Of a DNA stretch of 64,000 nt, positions 1 to 13,701 are shown in pieces. The notes under the pieces were generated by a model. The model was given only the letters and a program-made list of their open reading frames with translations. It was not told the DNA's origin and did no database searches. This DNA is from Cytidiella melzeri (taxonomy: Eukaryota > Basidiomycota > Agaricomycetes > Polyporales > Irpicaceae): contig JABYQR010000235.1 of the NCBI GenBank assembly GCA_022592445.1, forward strand, positions 1 through 64,000, in the 5' to 3' direction. Position numbers and translations under genes: made by a program. The stretch's first letter is position 1; the number at the start of each line of letters is the position of its first letter.

Positions 1-1860
1 GAGCATTCTCAGGCACTGCAAATAGGTTAGTACACTCCGTAAACTGCGCGTGGAGGCTCACCCACTTTGCGGATGTGTCGCACTCTCAATGTACCAAAGC
101 GAGTTGGCCATCACAGCATTCTTATTGCACGTTACTTCCTGCTGTTCGAAGCCCCAGTCGGGAAGCTTGACCTTGTGCGAAAACAAGTAACAACCGGTCA
201 GCACATGTCTAAGCCTGAATTGCGTCTTAAGAGTCTTCAGCCTCTTCCATGATTCTGTATCACGAGTATCCCCTTTCACGATTTCCACTATCCAGTCGTC
301 GTTAGCATCGCCAACGAAGCCGGCCATGCCATACCCCGACACCTCTTGCTGAAAGTCAACGTCAGATATCGGTGGTCGAAAGTCGTGAGAGTGAAGTGAG
401 TGTTCGGTAGAAGGATGGCGCAGCTTGATGCGGTGACCAGCACCGACGTGTTGAAATGGGTGCAGCTGCCAGGACGTGTATGGATCTGGGATTGCGGTCG
501 CGTTGACAATACGCCAGTCGTTGTTTGCGTCACGATGGGGGTATAGCGTAATCTGCTGTTCTGTATGTGTATAGTTTTGTGTGTATCAGCTTTAACAAGC
601 TCAAAGTCACGCATGAGATATTACTTACGCTTACTTCCACCTGGGTAGTTGTGTGGATGCGAATGCAGATACCCGCCTTGTGTATTGACATGGCGAATAG
701 TAATCATGGATCCATAACCAACATCTGCAAAGACGTTTGAACTCGCCCGGCTTTCGGCCTGAGTCCACTCACCTGCATATGTGTCCGACATTCCACGTCC
801 ATTCAGCGTATGCTGGAACTCGGAGCTCATGAAGCCATCGCCATCGCCCGAGTTCGAGAGGATCAGGAAATGAATCCAGAACATGAACATATAAAAGAAG
901 ATGGGCAATGAGATGAGGCAGAGCGCCCTGGCCATAAAATGCCGCATCCAAACTCGACCAGACACTCGCGTGTCTCCGAGAAGCGTCCAAAGTTGTTTCA
1001 GCGTACCCACACCTATGGTCGCAATAGTGAAAAGTCCAACCCATTTGCAGCTCAGCGTAGCTCCAAGCCCAAGTCCAGTTAGGGCAAGCCACGTCCACCA
1101 AGTCTCCGTGAACGGCCGATGTTTGTCTTCGTTGCAAAACCCGGTCCACAGGAATGTCGTAAGAGCAGTGAAGAAGATGAGAGGTGAATCGAGTAGAATA
1201 TGTCGGGACTGTGTGATCAAGCCATTTTCGAAGGTGAGGAGTAAGGACGCCAGTAAGGCTGTGGTGGCACGACAGTCGAGGGCACGAAGGGTGAGGTAAG
1301 CGATTGGTATGGTGCATACACCGAGCAATGCGGGAACTAACCGCATGGCAACATACGGGACGTTGCCATCGTATACTCTATTGAATCAATGAGTAATTAT
1401 GTTACGTTGAGTGACCTGAATGCACGCACTTTCCGATTTCCTTGAAGTCGAATTCACCATTATATCCGAATACAAAGCCTGCCAGTGTGATGAGCAGCTT
1501 TGCAAGTGGGGGATGCACATCCACAAAGTACTGTGATTTGATGTACTTTGAAGCAAACTTTCCAAAGTGTACTTCGTCGAACACGACACTAGTAGGCCTC
1601 GACAGACGGAACAGCCGTACACCCATAGCGACGATCACGACAAAGCCCAGTAGTTTCCATTCGGCACTCGTCAAATCGACTCCTCCTGAAGCGTGTGTCT
1701 TTCGTCCTGGTCCATGACCTCTCGAGGCAGCTGCACGTCGTTCGTCTGCATCCAAGTGCTCGTGTCGGGAATTCGGGAACCTTTGAGGTGCTGTGTGCGG
1801 AAGGCTAGGGCCGCTGGGAGTTGGCGAAGGAGCCCTTCGCACCCTTACGCTGGCAGACAT
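1..1860 (-). CDS. Protein O-mannosyltransferase (PMT family), 3' end beyond window
   Basis: Transfers mannose from dolichyl-phosphate-mannose to Ser/Thr of proteins entering the ER; PMTs are multispanning ER membrane enzymes. Visible exons: 1860-1430, 1377-773, 724-629, 560-66 and 15-1, about 547 residues, all in frame with GT-AG introns. Family marks are the FDEVHFGKF segment followed by DVHPPLAKLL in the N-terminal catalytic loop, several hydrophobic helices, then MIR-type sequence with LHSHPHNYPGGS, QQQITLYPHRD and a WGFEQQEVTC segment. The start at 1860 is the first ATG before a Ser/Pro/Arg-rich cytosolic tail. The 48-bp intron at 725-772 lacks a stop, so retention would insert 16 residues. 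I could not assign the PMT1, PMT2 or PMT4 subfamily securely. A broken paralogue lies at 3217-5593 on the same strand. Confidence 0.9.
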
Positions 1861-2564
1861 GGCCAGCAGGCAGAAAACGACCTATTCAGAAGAAACCGAA
1901 AATGCGGGGTGTATGCAAAGGAGAGGAAGGGAAACTGCCAGCGAGTGGTGGTCGACGTGTAAGTTAGATGGCTACAGCTGGACAGTGCTTCAATCTGCGC
2001 GCGCGCAGACTGATAGAATATCAATGTCGTCCACATTAGGAAATTAGAACAATATATAGTACTTACTCGTTCCTTTAATTTTCGCTGCATGCTATTTTTC
2101 AGAACCTTAATCGACAGTCTACGACTGACTAGTACTGACTACCCATCCCATGGCGAAAGGGAACTTTAGGATCGCATAGTGAGAGCGCACACGGCTGCCG
2201 AGACCGGTCTGCAGAGAACTGCCTTGAGCTGTGCCTCTAGAGAGTGCCTTCCAAGTCAGCGAAGATCAGCAAAACCGCGCGAAGTGCTCTCGCGAAAACT
2301 ATCACCTCGGGTTTGCGACAATGAATTGACTCAAGGTTGGCACAGCTTGCTCTTGATTGATTGTGAGTCCACAACAGCAGACAAGCTTTGCATGAGGATT
2401 AAATATCTAACTATGGAACATCGCTGTCAACTCCAGACATAAGGATCTCTGTCATATAGCACGCGAGATTCGGACTTATGTGTGAGAGAAGATATAATAA
2501 GTGAACGTAGACAGTGAACAAGAAGGAATCTCCGTAAAACAGCTGGGGACGAGCGTAGCACTTA
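1861..2564. other. Intergenic: PMT upstream region
   Basis: No coding region is supported. The first roughly 200 bp upstream of the PMT start resembles the sequence upstream of the pseudogene copy (an attaggaaattaga-like string near 2036, and a close match near 5714). The duplication therefore included promoter DNA. Beyond about 2100 I see no further similarity. Confidence 0.5.
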
Positions 2565-3107
2565 TCAGGCACTAGCCTCACTTAGGAACAACTCTGTCCT
2601 AGCGTGTTGCGCTTCTGTCTCGACCTCCTCCGCGGGACTCCGCTGCTTGCGAGTTTCCTCTGCAGATACGTCAGCAGATGTGCCTGCACTGGGTTCGCCA
2701 GTATCGGAGGTCCCAGTGCTGCTCTCAGCTTCAGTCACTACTGCAGAAATCAAGGGCACTTCGACAGATTTTCTTCCTTCAGACGTGGGTGGCTAGACAA
2801 CACTGACCTCCTTCTCGACGCGACTGAGATGCCTAGACAGCTGTTGGCTTGGGTTGGCTAGCAACAACGCTCTTCGGCTGGTCATTATCTTGGCCCCAAA
2901 GATGTCATGTCCTGGCTCGGCCTGTCTAAAGGTGATGTTGACAGTCGTCACCCAATCTCCCGCTTGCGGGAGGCTGGCCGCTTTCCCCAGCTTGTCTTCC
3001 GTCACGACAGCGCCTCGACCGCCCGGTTTACCTCCGATAGTGGTTACTGAGGTGAACTTTTGGGAGTCGCTGCTATGAGACCATTGTACTGGTCGTACTA
3101 CAAGCAA
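2565..3107 (-). CDS. Unrecognised gene fragment, probable 3' exons
   Basis: Two adjacent minus-strand open stretches look protein-coding. The first, about 3085-2797, reads through a segment containing GDWVTTVNITFRQAEPG and FGAKIMTSRRALLL. The second, about 2741-2565, is an acidic Ser/Thr/Glu-rich tail ending in a stop. A donor near 2800 and an acceptor near 2742 would join them in frame. No start codon or upstream exons are convincing, because the decayed PMT copy begins immediately upstream. I do not recognise the family. It may be the remaining 3' end of a gene cut by the PMT duplication, or a short gene whose first exon I missed. The coordinates are approximate. Confidence 0.35.
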
Positions 3108-3216
3108 TCAGGTCAGCCAAAGGACACTTCGAGCTATTTTCAAACTTACAGAATCGTGGAAGCAATAGCTGCAAGCAAATCAATATACGCATATTACGCG
3201 ACGCTGAAAGTGAAGG

Positions 3217-5593
3217 TCACCAAGAGAAATCCCAGGTCTTCCCCCACTGCGCATTCCTGCATTTTTCCTTCGTCCTTTCATTGCCGTACATGAGCGGGCT
3301 CAGATAAGCGAAATGCCAAATCGCAAGGACGACAAGGAATGCCGCGATTTGTAGGCGGACCCGGGGACGCAGAGTCGAAGTAACAAGATCGAACACTCCG
3401 CAGGACAGGAGAACTGCAAAGTATAATGCGGGAAGCAATGACACAAGAACAATTGACGGCCCATCAAGAAGAACGGGAAGTAGTGCAGACTCCATCCCAC
3501 GAACAGAAGTCCACATAGTGTGTCGTACTTCATCACCTTCGCTGTACAAAAAACAAGTGAAGAGATGATCCGTCACGAATAGCACACTTACTATTTTCGA
3601 GTGCCTAGTAACCTCGCTTTGCCCGGAGAATTCGTAATCCGTGGAGGACAGCGTAGAAGACGACATCCGCGGTACTGAGCCATCACACAAAGAAATTTCC
3701 GATTTTATAAATGTGGCGGTAGTCCTTGAGCCAATACATCTACGGAAAGAAGTCAAAATTCGCGTTCTTGTTGATCTGATTCTCACTCACAATACCGCGA
3801 AGCAAGCGAGGCCACGAGTCCGGCCGAGAGTCGAACGGATGACGATCAGCTATACCAGCATTTTTCGTCTACATGGCCTGTTGTAGTTCCCAGGATCTCG
3901 CAACGAATAGTGTTCGCCTATAATTCACTGTAGGGGCATTCTCAGGCACTGCATATACGTTAGTACACTCCATAAACTATGCGTAGGACCAAGTTCACTT
4001 TGCGGATGTGTCGCACTCTCAATGTACAGAAGCGGGTTGGCCATCCAAGCATTCTGATTGCATGTCACTTCTTGTAGTTGGAAGCCCCAGTCTGGAGGCT
4101 CGGCGAAAACCAGTAACAGCCGGTCAGCATACGCATTAGCCTGAATTGCGTCTTGAGAGTCTTCAGCCTCTTCCATGATTCTGTATGACGAGTATCCCCT
4201 TTCACCTTTTACCATTTCCACTATCCAGTCGTCGTTAGTGTCGCCAACGAAGCTGACCATACCCTACCCCGACAGCTCTTGCTGGAAGTCAACGTCAGAT
4301 ATCGGTGGCCGAAAGTCGTGAGAGTGAAGTGAGTGTTCGGTAGAAGGATGGCGCAGCTTGATGCGGTGTCCAGTACCGACGTATTGAAATGGGTGCAGCT
4401 GCCAGGACGTGTATGGATCTTGGATTGCGGTCGCGGTTACAATTAGCCAGTAGTTGTAGTCGTCACGGAAGAAGTGTAGTGAAATCTGCTGTTCTATATG
4501 TGCATGACTTTCAGCGAGCTCAAGCTCACACATAAAATAATACTGACGCTTGCTTCCGCCTGGATAGTTGTATAAATGTGAAAACAGATACCCGCCTGGT
4601 GTATTGACATGGCGAATCGTGATTAAGGATTCATTACCAACATCTGGAAAGACATTTGCAGTCGCCTAGCTTGCGGCTGGAGCCTGAGTCTGCTCACCTG
4701 TGTATGTATCCGTTACTCCATGTCCCTTCAGTGTATGCTAGAGCTCTACGCTCATCCAGCCACCGCCATCGCTCGAGTTCGAGAGGATCAGGAAATGAAC
4801 CCAGAACATGGACATGTAGAAGAAAATGGTAAGGTGGATGAAGCAGAGCGCCCTGGTCATAAAATGCTCCATCCAAACTCGACGGACACTGGTGTATCTC
4901 CGAGAAGCGTCCAAAGTTGTTTCAAACCCACAACTGTGGTCGCGATGGTGAAAATTCCGACCAATTTACAGCTCAGCGTAGCTCCGAGCGCGAGTCTTGT
5001 CAGGGCAAGCCACGTCCACCAAGTTTTTGTAAATGGCTGATGTTTGTCTTCGTTGCAAAACCTAGGCGGGAACTAACCGCATGTCACCATACGGGACGTT
5101 TTCATCGTATTCTCTGTTGCGCAGATAGATGAGCGACTATATCACGGCTAGCAACTCGAACGCACGCACTGTTCACTTTCCTTGTATTCGTATTCACCAG
5201 TGTATCCGAATACAAAGCCTGCCGGCGAATGAGCAGCTTTGCAAGTGAAGGGTGCACGTCCACAAAGTACTGTGACTTGATGTACTTCGAAGCATACTTT
5301 CCAAAGTGTACTTCGTTGAACACGACACTGGTAAGCCTCGACAGACGGAACAGCCGTACACTCATGGCGACGATCACGACAAAGCCCAGTATTGCCATAC
5401 GACACCCGTCAAATCAACTCCTCCTGAAGCGCGTGTCTTTCGTCCTAGTGCATGACCTCTCGAGGCTGCTGCACGTCGTTCGTCTGGCTCGTGCCGGGGA
5501 TTCGGAAATCCTTGAGGTGCTGCGTGCAGAAGGGATCATAAGGCCGCTAGGAGTTGGCGAAGGGGCTCTTTGCCCTATTACGCTGGCAGACAT
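3217..5593 (-). pseudogene. Decayed tandem copy of the PMT gene
   Basis: Closely resembles the PMT gene at 1-1860 and also carries the C-terminal end missing from the window for that copy: a GWSLHYFPFFLMGRQLF segment, then an LLPALYFAVLL-type helix, ending near 3217. Several lesions are visible. A one-base loss near 5228-5232 shifts frame just after the AKLLI stretch. About 185 bp is deleted at 5061-5067, corresponding to 1141-1330 of the intact copy and removing several membrane helices. Another frameshift near 3440-3450 puts the last two hydrophobic segments in different frames. Splice sites such as the donor/acceptor around 3950-4000 are still recognisable, so decay is fairly recent. No functional enzyme is expected. 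Confidence 0.85.
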
Positions 5594-5792
5594 GGCCAGC
5601 GAGCAGAAACCGAACTATCCAGAAACCGAAGGTGTATGTTCATGAAAGGACTCCTGATGATGCCAGGTGTAATTATCAGTCTTAGACTGACTGTGGGAGA
5701 ATATCGTCCCCATTAGGAGATTAGATCAATGGTAGAAAGTCCTCATGAGCAAGCAAGCTCGACTTCGTCTTGCAGCACGTCTTTTCCTCACC

Positions 5793-7840
5793 ATGTCGAC
5801 GCGAATTTTTGGAGGAGAGGCACGTTGTATTCTCGCGTTGTCGTAGCTAACTCTGATATTTGCGCAGGCGACGGAAGAAAAAGCTGAGAATGCGCGGCTT
5901 TCTTCGTTTGTCGGCGCACTTGCGCTTGGAGATCTGGTGAAATCCACGCTGGGACCCAAAGGCATGAATAAAATTCTGCAGTCCGGATCTACTGGAGAAA
6001 TCAATGTTACAAATGATGGTGCTACCATCTTGAAGTCAATACAGTTGGACAATGCTGCAGCGAAGATCTTGGTCAACATTTCAAAGGTGCAGGATGACGA
6101 GGTCGGCGATGGTACAACGAGTGTTTGCGTTCTCGCGGCTGAGCTGTTGAGGGAGGCGGAGAAGCTGGTAGCTCAGAAGATACATCCACAGACCATCATC
6201 GAGGGATACCGTATCGCAAGCGTGGCTGCTTTGCAGGCTTTGGAGAAGTCTGCTATAGATCATGGGTACGTCTGGGGAGTGACTACGGTCTTCTATGAAT
6301 TATTGGCTGATCTCGCCCTGCGATTGAAGAAAAGACGCGTCACGGTTCAGAGAAGACCTATTCAACATCGCTCGCACTACCCTGTCGTCGAAAGTCTTGT
6401 CTCAGGACAAAGAATACTTCGCAAACCTGGCTGTTGACGCTGTTCTGCGGCTCAAGGTTTGTTGCATGGTGCATTGATGTTGGGTGCGTTCACTCATACA
6501 CCCCTACAGGGATCAACCGATCTTGAGCACATACAAATAATCAAAAAAGCTGGCGGCAAGCTCACAGATTCGTATCTCGATGAAGGTACTGTCTGTGTGC
6601 ATTTTCCCAAACGTAGTGCTCATCTTGGCTAGGTTTCATCTTGGACAAGACAATCGGTGTCAACTGTCCGAAACGACTCGAAAATGCAAAAATCCTGATT
6701 GCCAACACATGTACGTCGTGTCAGCAGACACGTACAGTGCACGACTGACCATTAATCAGCCATGGACACCGACAAAATCAAAGTCTTCGGCGCTCGCGTG
6801 AAGGTGGATAGTACCGGGAAGTTGGCTGAGCTTGAACGTGCGGAACGAGTGAGTGCCACGAACTTTGTCACTTTTACCGGCTAACCATAGTCATCCAGGA
6901 CAAAATGAAGACGAAAGTGGACGCGATCGCTGCGCACGGCATCAATGTCTTTGTCAACCGTCAACTCATCTACAACTACCCTGAATCGTTGTTAGCGGAG
7001 AAGGGCATCCTGACGATTGAGCACGCAGACTTTGAAGGCGTGGAGCGCTTGTCCCTAGTTACCGGAGGGGAGATTGCTAGCACATTTGACCGACCAGACT
7101 TGGTCAAGCTAGGTCATTGTGAGCTGATCGAAGAGATCATGATCGGCGAGGACAAGGTAGGCGACAATGCAACGTCCATGCAAATTGACCAGTGCTCATT
7201 CTTATATACACAGTTGATCAAATTCTCAGGTGTAGCTGCTGGAGAGGCTTGCACTGTGGTTTTGCGTGGCTCAACGAACCAGATGATCGACGAAGCTGAG
7301 CGTTCCCTTCATGATGCTCTCTCGGTGCTGTCACAAACCGTCAAGGAGACCAGAATTGTCCTTGGCGGTGGCTGTTCAGAGATGCTCATGAGCTGCGCTG
7401 TCGAGGAAGAGGCTCGAAAGGTGCAAGGCAAGAAAGCCATTGCCGTCGAGGCTTTCGCTCGAGCACTCAGACAGATCCCCACTATTCTCGCTGACAACGC
7501 CGGCTACGACTCGTCGGATCTGGTCTCTAAGCTGCGAGCAGCGCATTACGACGGACAAGCGGATGCTGGTCTGAGTACGTCACATCTATGCTATGACCTA
7601 TGTCATGTTTACGCGATTTTCTTTTCAGATATGAACGAGGGTATTATTGGGTCGATGAAACAGTTGGGTGTTACTGAAAGTTATAAACTGAAGCGCCAGG
7701 TGGTTCTCAGCGCTAGCGAAGCGGCTGAGATGATTCTTCGGTACGTCGTCTGCCAGGCGTCCCTGTGTGATGTTGCTGACATGGATCGCAGAGTTGATGA
7801 CATTCTGCGAGCAACCCCTCGGCGAAGAGAGGCAGTATAG
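5793..7840 (+). CDS. CCT2: T-complex protein 1 subunit beta (CCT2)
   Basis: Subunit of the cytosolic group II chaperonin TRiC/CCT, which folds actin, tubulin and WD40 proteins using ATP. Exons: 5793-5819, 5868-6265, 6330-6456, 6510-6585, 6633-6710, 6760-6848, 6899-7156, 7214-7574, 7629-7740 and 7792-7840, giving 524 residues, the normal CCT2 length. Diagnostic segments are [32 protein letters not shown] (ATPase), [28 protein letters not shown] and the GGGCSEML region. The start at 5793 gives a short MSTRIF leader that joins the conserved [11 protein letters not shown] segment. Intron 1 (5820-5867) appears to use a GC donor. The gene is divergent from the PMT pseudogene, 199 bp away. Confidence 0.96.
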
Positions 7841-8233
7841 TCCATGTATCGCACGAGCTCCGTCATAGAATATCAATGAATTTGTACACGCTGCATCAAT
7901 TGTTCTCGCATTGTTTCTGCTTTCATGCAAGAGCCGTGATGGCTAACAGACGGCGATGTTTATAACAAGTACCCACCAATAGTTTTCCAGGATTATCACA
8001 CTCTGCGGTGTACTGAGCCTTCCGTTGAAACAATATATTGCTGCTGCTGCAATGCGCGGCCTAAGGTTCTGAAACGTTTCAATTATACCTTGTAAACGAG
8101 TAAGTAGCAGCAATCTAACCAAGACTGACGTCAGTCAAACGTTGGCTCTAATAGATGCGAGGAACACGTGCTTTTCACAAGCAAGCAAGTTGGCAATACA
8201 TAGGGCGTGCATTTACATCACAACGCACATCAT
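7841..8233. other. Intergenic between convergent CCT2 and RVB1
   Basis: This is the shared 3' region of two convergent genes. It is AT-rich in places and presumably holds both polyadenylation regions. I see no ORF, RNA gene or repeat here. Confidence 0.6.
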
Positions 8234-10022
<1,789 letters not shown>

Positions 10023-10334
10023 GATTTCAGGCGTTCGTTGTCTCCGAGATCGAAGGTGTTGGGTTGGAAGTTGAGTGTTACTATCTTTTTGTGACCTAGC
10101 GTGACCAACGTGATGCTGATGTTACAGTTACACAATCACGGTGAGCTTTGTGGCGTTTGACGCCAGCCGCTGTCCCCTAACGTCCACCAATGTTATCATC
10201 AACACTGGCACGTCCTTCAATGCCATACCAGCCATCAGTATTGAACTGGCGTTACGGAGCTGACAAAATGCAACCATTACAGAGTCAGAACAAAGGCTGA
10301 CTGAGTCTGATTGGCAGCCTCGGTCAAAATCCGA

Positions 10335-12281
10335 ATGCCATGCACCTTGAGTTCGTTTTTTGGATATCTTTTCTCACATACTCTGGATCCACACTCTGCA
10401 GCAGATATGCCGGGCTCAACTCTCTCTGCCTCAGGAAGTGCACAAGAACTGGTTACCGCGCTGCTCGACAGACTCACATTGCAGTCTAGTAGCTTACGAC
10501 AGTACGTCCTCCAATGCGGTCTGATTTCTACGCTAGCACGCCAGTACTCACGACTAAACAGGACACGATCAGAGTTCAGTATCGATGAGGTATCTCTTAC
10601 CAGTCATCTGGAGCACACTTTACTTAGCAGTCAACAGCTTGACCGCCTGCATATGAGCATAAACTGCGTTTCACGCTCGTTGAGTACGATCCGCAATGCA
10701 TTCGCACCCGTGAACACTCTCCCGTCGGAGGTACTCGCGAATGTTTTTGGAATGCTGGCGTGCTCCGTAAATACACCACGACCGTTTTTGCCCGATTTGG
10801 AGGTCTGCCGGGAACCCTACGCTTGGATTGTGGTAACCCATGTCTGTCGTTACTGGAGGGAAACGGCTTTCTCTTTTCCAGCTCTCTGGTCTACCATTGA
10901 CAGTTACTCTACCCTCACCTCCCTCGCCTTCCTAGACCGCTCCGCAGCTGCGGACGCTCGCGTATACCTTCGAGATGCTGTTTCCAGTGTCGGTGTCAGC
11001 CCATGTTTGGACCGTGGACGCTTTATGCAAGCCATCGCCTACCATAGTGGACGTATCGAGGAGCTACACCTCCAACCTGCTTTCAAATACGGACCAATGA
11101 TTCTCCAGTCTTTCCACTACCCTGCTCCCAAGCTGCGCGCACTGACTGTCATGCTGCGCTTGCACCAGGAAGTACCTCATGAGCTGCCCCTGCTCTTCGA
11201 TGGGTATATTCCGAACCTGGAGAAGTTGACGCTGGCTAATTTCTCACAATGGCCACTTCATCAGTTCGGCACCAAACTCACTCACCTTTGTTTGATGGAC
11301 CAGCCACATCGTGGACGAATGTCTTTGGATAGGTTCATGGATTTCCTAGCGACTTGTGAAGCACTCGAAGAATTGGTACTCGTCGACGCAGGGCCGACCG
11401 TATTCGATGCGTCCCCTGGATTAGGCAACAGTGACGGGAAATTCGCTCTTCTGAAACACCTCCGGCAGTTGGATATCGGGGACTGGCCGACCCCCCAATC
11501 CGTGGCGCGTTTCCTTGGACAGTTGATCTTACCGCCGTCGACCAAGATCTTCATATGGGCTGACTGCATGTTCCGAACACACGAGACCTTTTCGACGCTC
11601 CTTCCTCCAGACCTTCAGCATTTGCACCCGCTTCATCATCTCAAGGCCTTTCATATCACGTATCGACCAGCCAGAGGGGACTACCCGCAACTCCTGTCAA
11701 TTCAGGATGGGGTGCTCGTATGCTACTTGCACTTTGCCATGTCCACAACGGTCGAAATGTTCCAGTCTGTCTTCAGCCAAATTGATTTGCAGCACGTGGA
11801 AGTGCTCACCCTCGGGATCCGTTCCAATCCAGAAATGCCAGAAGCGACTTGGCGAGACATCTTCACGATGATGCCTCGGGTTCACACTCTGAATGTCGTT
11901 CGCCGTCCTTCACGACCAATCCTAGCTGCGCTCGGTACTGAGGCTTTCGACGACGACGACGAGGTGCTGTGTCCAGCATTGACATTGCTCACTATTACAG
12001 ACGACCGCGCCGTTTCTTCTATCTGCCTGTTCTTGTTCGCTGAGGAACGGGCACAGCGCGGTATACCTTTGCGGCAGTTGCAGCTTGGCAGCAAGACGAA
12101 CATGTATTCCTCTTGCCTCGACGAGGAGATGGACGACCTGCGAAGTCAAATCGCGGAAGTGGAGTATGTAGAAGACGAGGTTGTAGACGTCAGGAAACTA
12201 CCCGCCGGCTGGCCCACTGCGACCTACCGCTGGCAGCTCAACATACGGCAAGGACGTACTAGACCCCTTCAGATGGCATGA
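10335..12281 (+). CDS. F-box / leucine-rich-repeat-like protein
   Basis: Single-exon gene of 648 residues. F-box proteins are substrate adaptors of SCF ubiquitin ligases and are greatly expanded in Agaricomycetes. A short leader and helical stretch precede an F-box-like segment (TLPSEVLANVFGML, then VVTHVCRYWRETAFSFPALWSTI) around residues 130-190. The rest has irregular leucine-rich segments of the LRR type (for example LRALTVML, LEKLTLANF, LKHLRQLDIGDW). The open frame continues upstream only through a TTG. The first ATG is 10335, and an ATG at 10407 (MPGSTLS) is an equally possible start. No substrate can be inferred. Confidence 0.8.
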   Translation: MPCTLSSFFGYLFSHTLDPHSAADMPGSTLSASGSAQELVTALLDRLTLQSSSLRQYVLQCGLISTLARQYSRLNRTRSEFSIDEVSLTSHLEHTLLSSQQLDRLHMSINCVSRSLSTIRNAFAPVNTLPSEVLANVFGMLACSVNTPRPFLPDLEVCREPYAWIVVTHVCRYWRETAFSFPALWSTIDSYSTLTSLAFLDRSAAADARVYLRDAVSSVGVSPCLDRGRFMQAIAYHSGRIEELHLQPAFKYGPMILQSFHYPAPKLRALTVMLRLHQEVPHELPLLFDGYIPNLEKLTLANFSQWPLHQFGTKLTHLCLMDQPHRGRMSLDRFMDFLATCEALEELVLVDAGPTVFDASPGLGNSDGKFALLKHLRQLDIGDWPTPQSVARFLGQLILPPSTKIFIWADCMFRTHETFSTLLPPDLQHLHPLHHLKAFHITYRPARGDYPQLLSIQDGVLVCYLHFAMSTTVEMFQSVFSQIDLQHVEVLTLGIRSNPEMPEATWRDIFTMMPRVHTLNVVRRPSRPILAALGTEAFDDDDEVLCPALTLLTITDDRAVSSICLFLFAEERAQRGIPLRQLQLGSKTNMYSSCLDEEMDDLRSQIAEVEYVEDEVVDVRKLPAGWPTATYRWQLNIRQGRTRPLQMA

Positions 12282-12445
12282 AGGCCCAAACTTGTGGTTG
12301 GATCGTTACCTAGAATGAAATAGGATCTCTATTTTTTCTAGTATCTACGTTGGAGAATATATTATTCAGTAGCGCAACATTTTGAGCAACACAAGCAATA
12401 CGAAAGCATGACACAAAACGAGAGAAACGAGAATTGAAGCGGTGG

Positions 12446-13336
12446 TCAACGCAAATTGCGTGAGTCTGACTGGTTTGACGGATGCAGCATTGACTGCAAC
12501 TGTGGCGCGACGTCTGAATTAGTCCACGCGACCAGCTCTACTAAGACTGGACTCGCCTGTTCCATGACATTCGACTGCTGCTGACTGGTAGAGGCCGAGC
12601 CTTCTGCAGCCACAGGATGAACTGATTGGCCATCTCGACTAGCCGATTGCTACTGCAGCGACATCGGTCAATGCCTCAACGTCAACGAAACAGTAGGCCA
12701 CTGACCGTCTCCTTTCCATTTGCCGACTTCTTTCCCGCCACCTTGCTATTCGCAGGCCCTCCAGTAGCCGAGAAGGGCTCATCTCTTGGGAGAATATCAA
12801 TGAGGAAGTCAAACTGGTCCGACTTGCTGACCGCTTTGGCGATGTCTGCTCTCGACAGCGTTCGTCGTTTGTTCGAGTCGGCGATGATGAACGCACGCGC
12901 CGTGATCTCTGTAATGAAAACTAGGCAGCTGTCTTTATCAGAGTCCACTGCAGGAGGCCTCACGACGCGCCCACTCACTCTCGCAAGCCTTGCAGAATAA
13001 AATGGGTGCTAGCAAGCCACATGCTAATGTTAGCCAATCGGGGTCGCTCGTTTCATCGAAGCATACATGCAACGTACCATCGGCTGCTATCATCTGGAGG
13101 TGTACATGTTACGTAAGTTGTAGCACCTCAGACGACTATGGATGAGTACTCGCGTACGGTACCTTCACGTCTGGATCGCTCTTCATAACCTTCTTGATCC
13201 TAGCGAGCGGCAGCGGCGGGTGTCTGTAGTCTATCGTCTCCTGCTCGGCGGCGTCGATCTGTCGCTGCCAGAACGAGCGGAGAAATTCGTGAAGCGGCTC
13301 TCCGGGCTGAACATATGGTTTTTGGTTGTTGGACAT
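12446..13336 (-). CDS. HAP5: CCAAT-binding factor subunit NF-YC / Hap5
   Basis: Histone-fold subunit of the trimeric NF-Y/HAP factor, which binds CCAAT boxes in the nucleus. Exons: 13336-13163, 13093-13078, 13008-12979, 12920-12706 and 12649-12446, giving 212 residues. An N-terminal alpha-helical segment ([11 protein letters not shown]) is followed by [17 protein letters not shown], the histone-fold core including [19 protein letters not shown], and [21 protein letters not shown], all highly characteristic. The C-terminal tail is Ser/Gln-rich. Exons 2 and 3 are only 16 and 30 nt, encoding MIAAD plus the next part of the first helix. The last acceptor must be the TAG at 12650-12652, because the CAG three bases earlier would create an immediate stop. 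Confidence 0.93.
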
Positions 13337-13701
13337 TCGGCAGGACTGGTGGAGAGCAGGGCAAGATGAGAGTCAGGGACCCGGGTCAGTGATTGGCTGC
13401 AATTGTTGCGGCGTCTATATAGTAAGTATGTAAAGTTACCATGGTAAGTAATCCTGACAATTCCGGCATTCCCCGGTTATTCGGTCTGCTACTACTAGTA
13501 TGTATTAGCTCGCAATGGCACCCAGTGTCGTCAAATACGTCGTTCTGTCATTTGTATTCAGTATCATGACAGACTCACAGGAAAATGTACCTTTCACTTT
13601 CGTAACCACTGTTCTCCAGTAAGGCTAACCAGTGTCTTACTGGCCAGCGCTGTCCGACTTATAGAGTAGTGATATATATACTTGCTCTGTCCACCCTACA
13701 T
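13337..13701. other. Intergenic: HAP5 promoter side
   Basis: This stretch lies between the HAP5 start and the tRNA. It contains a tatatata string near 13673-13680, about 25 bp upstream of the tRNA. I see no ORF or repeat. Confidence 0.5.

Noticed and set aside
10311..10334. N-terminal extension of the F-box protein
   Set aside because: It begins with TTG rather than ATG, so it was excluded from the coding region.
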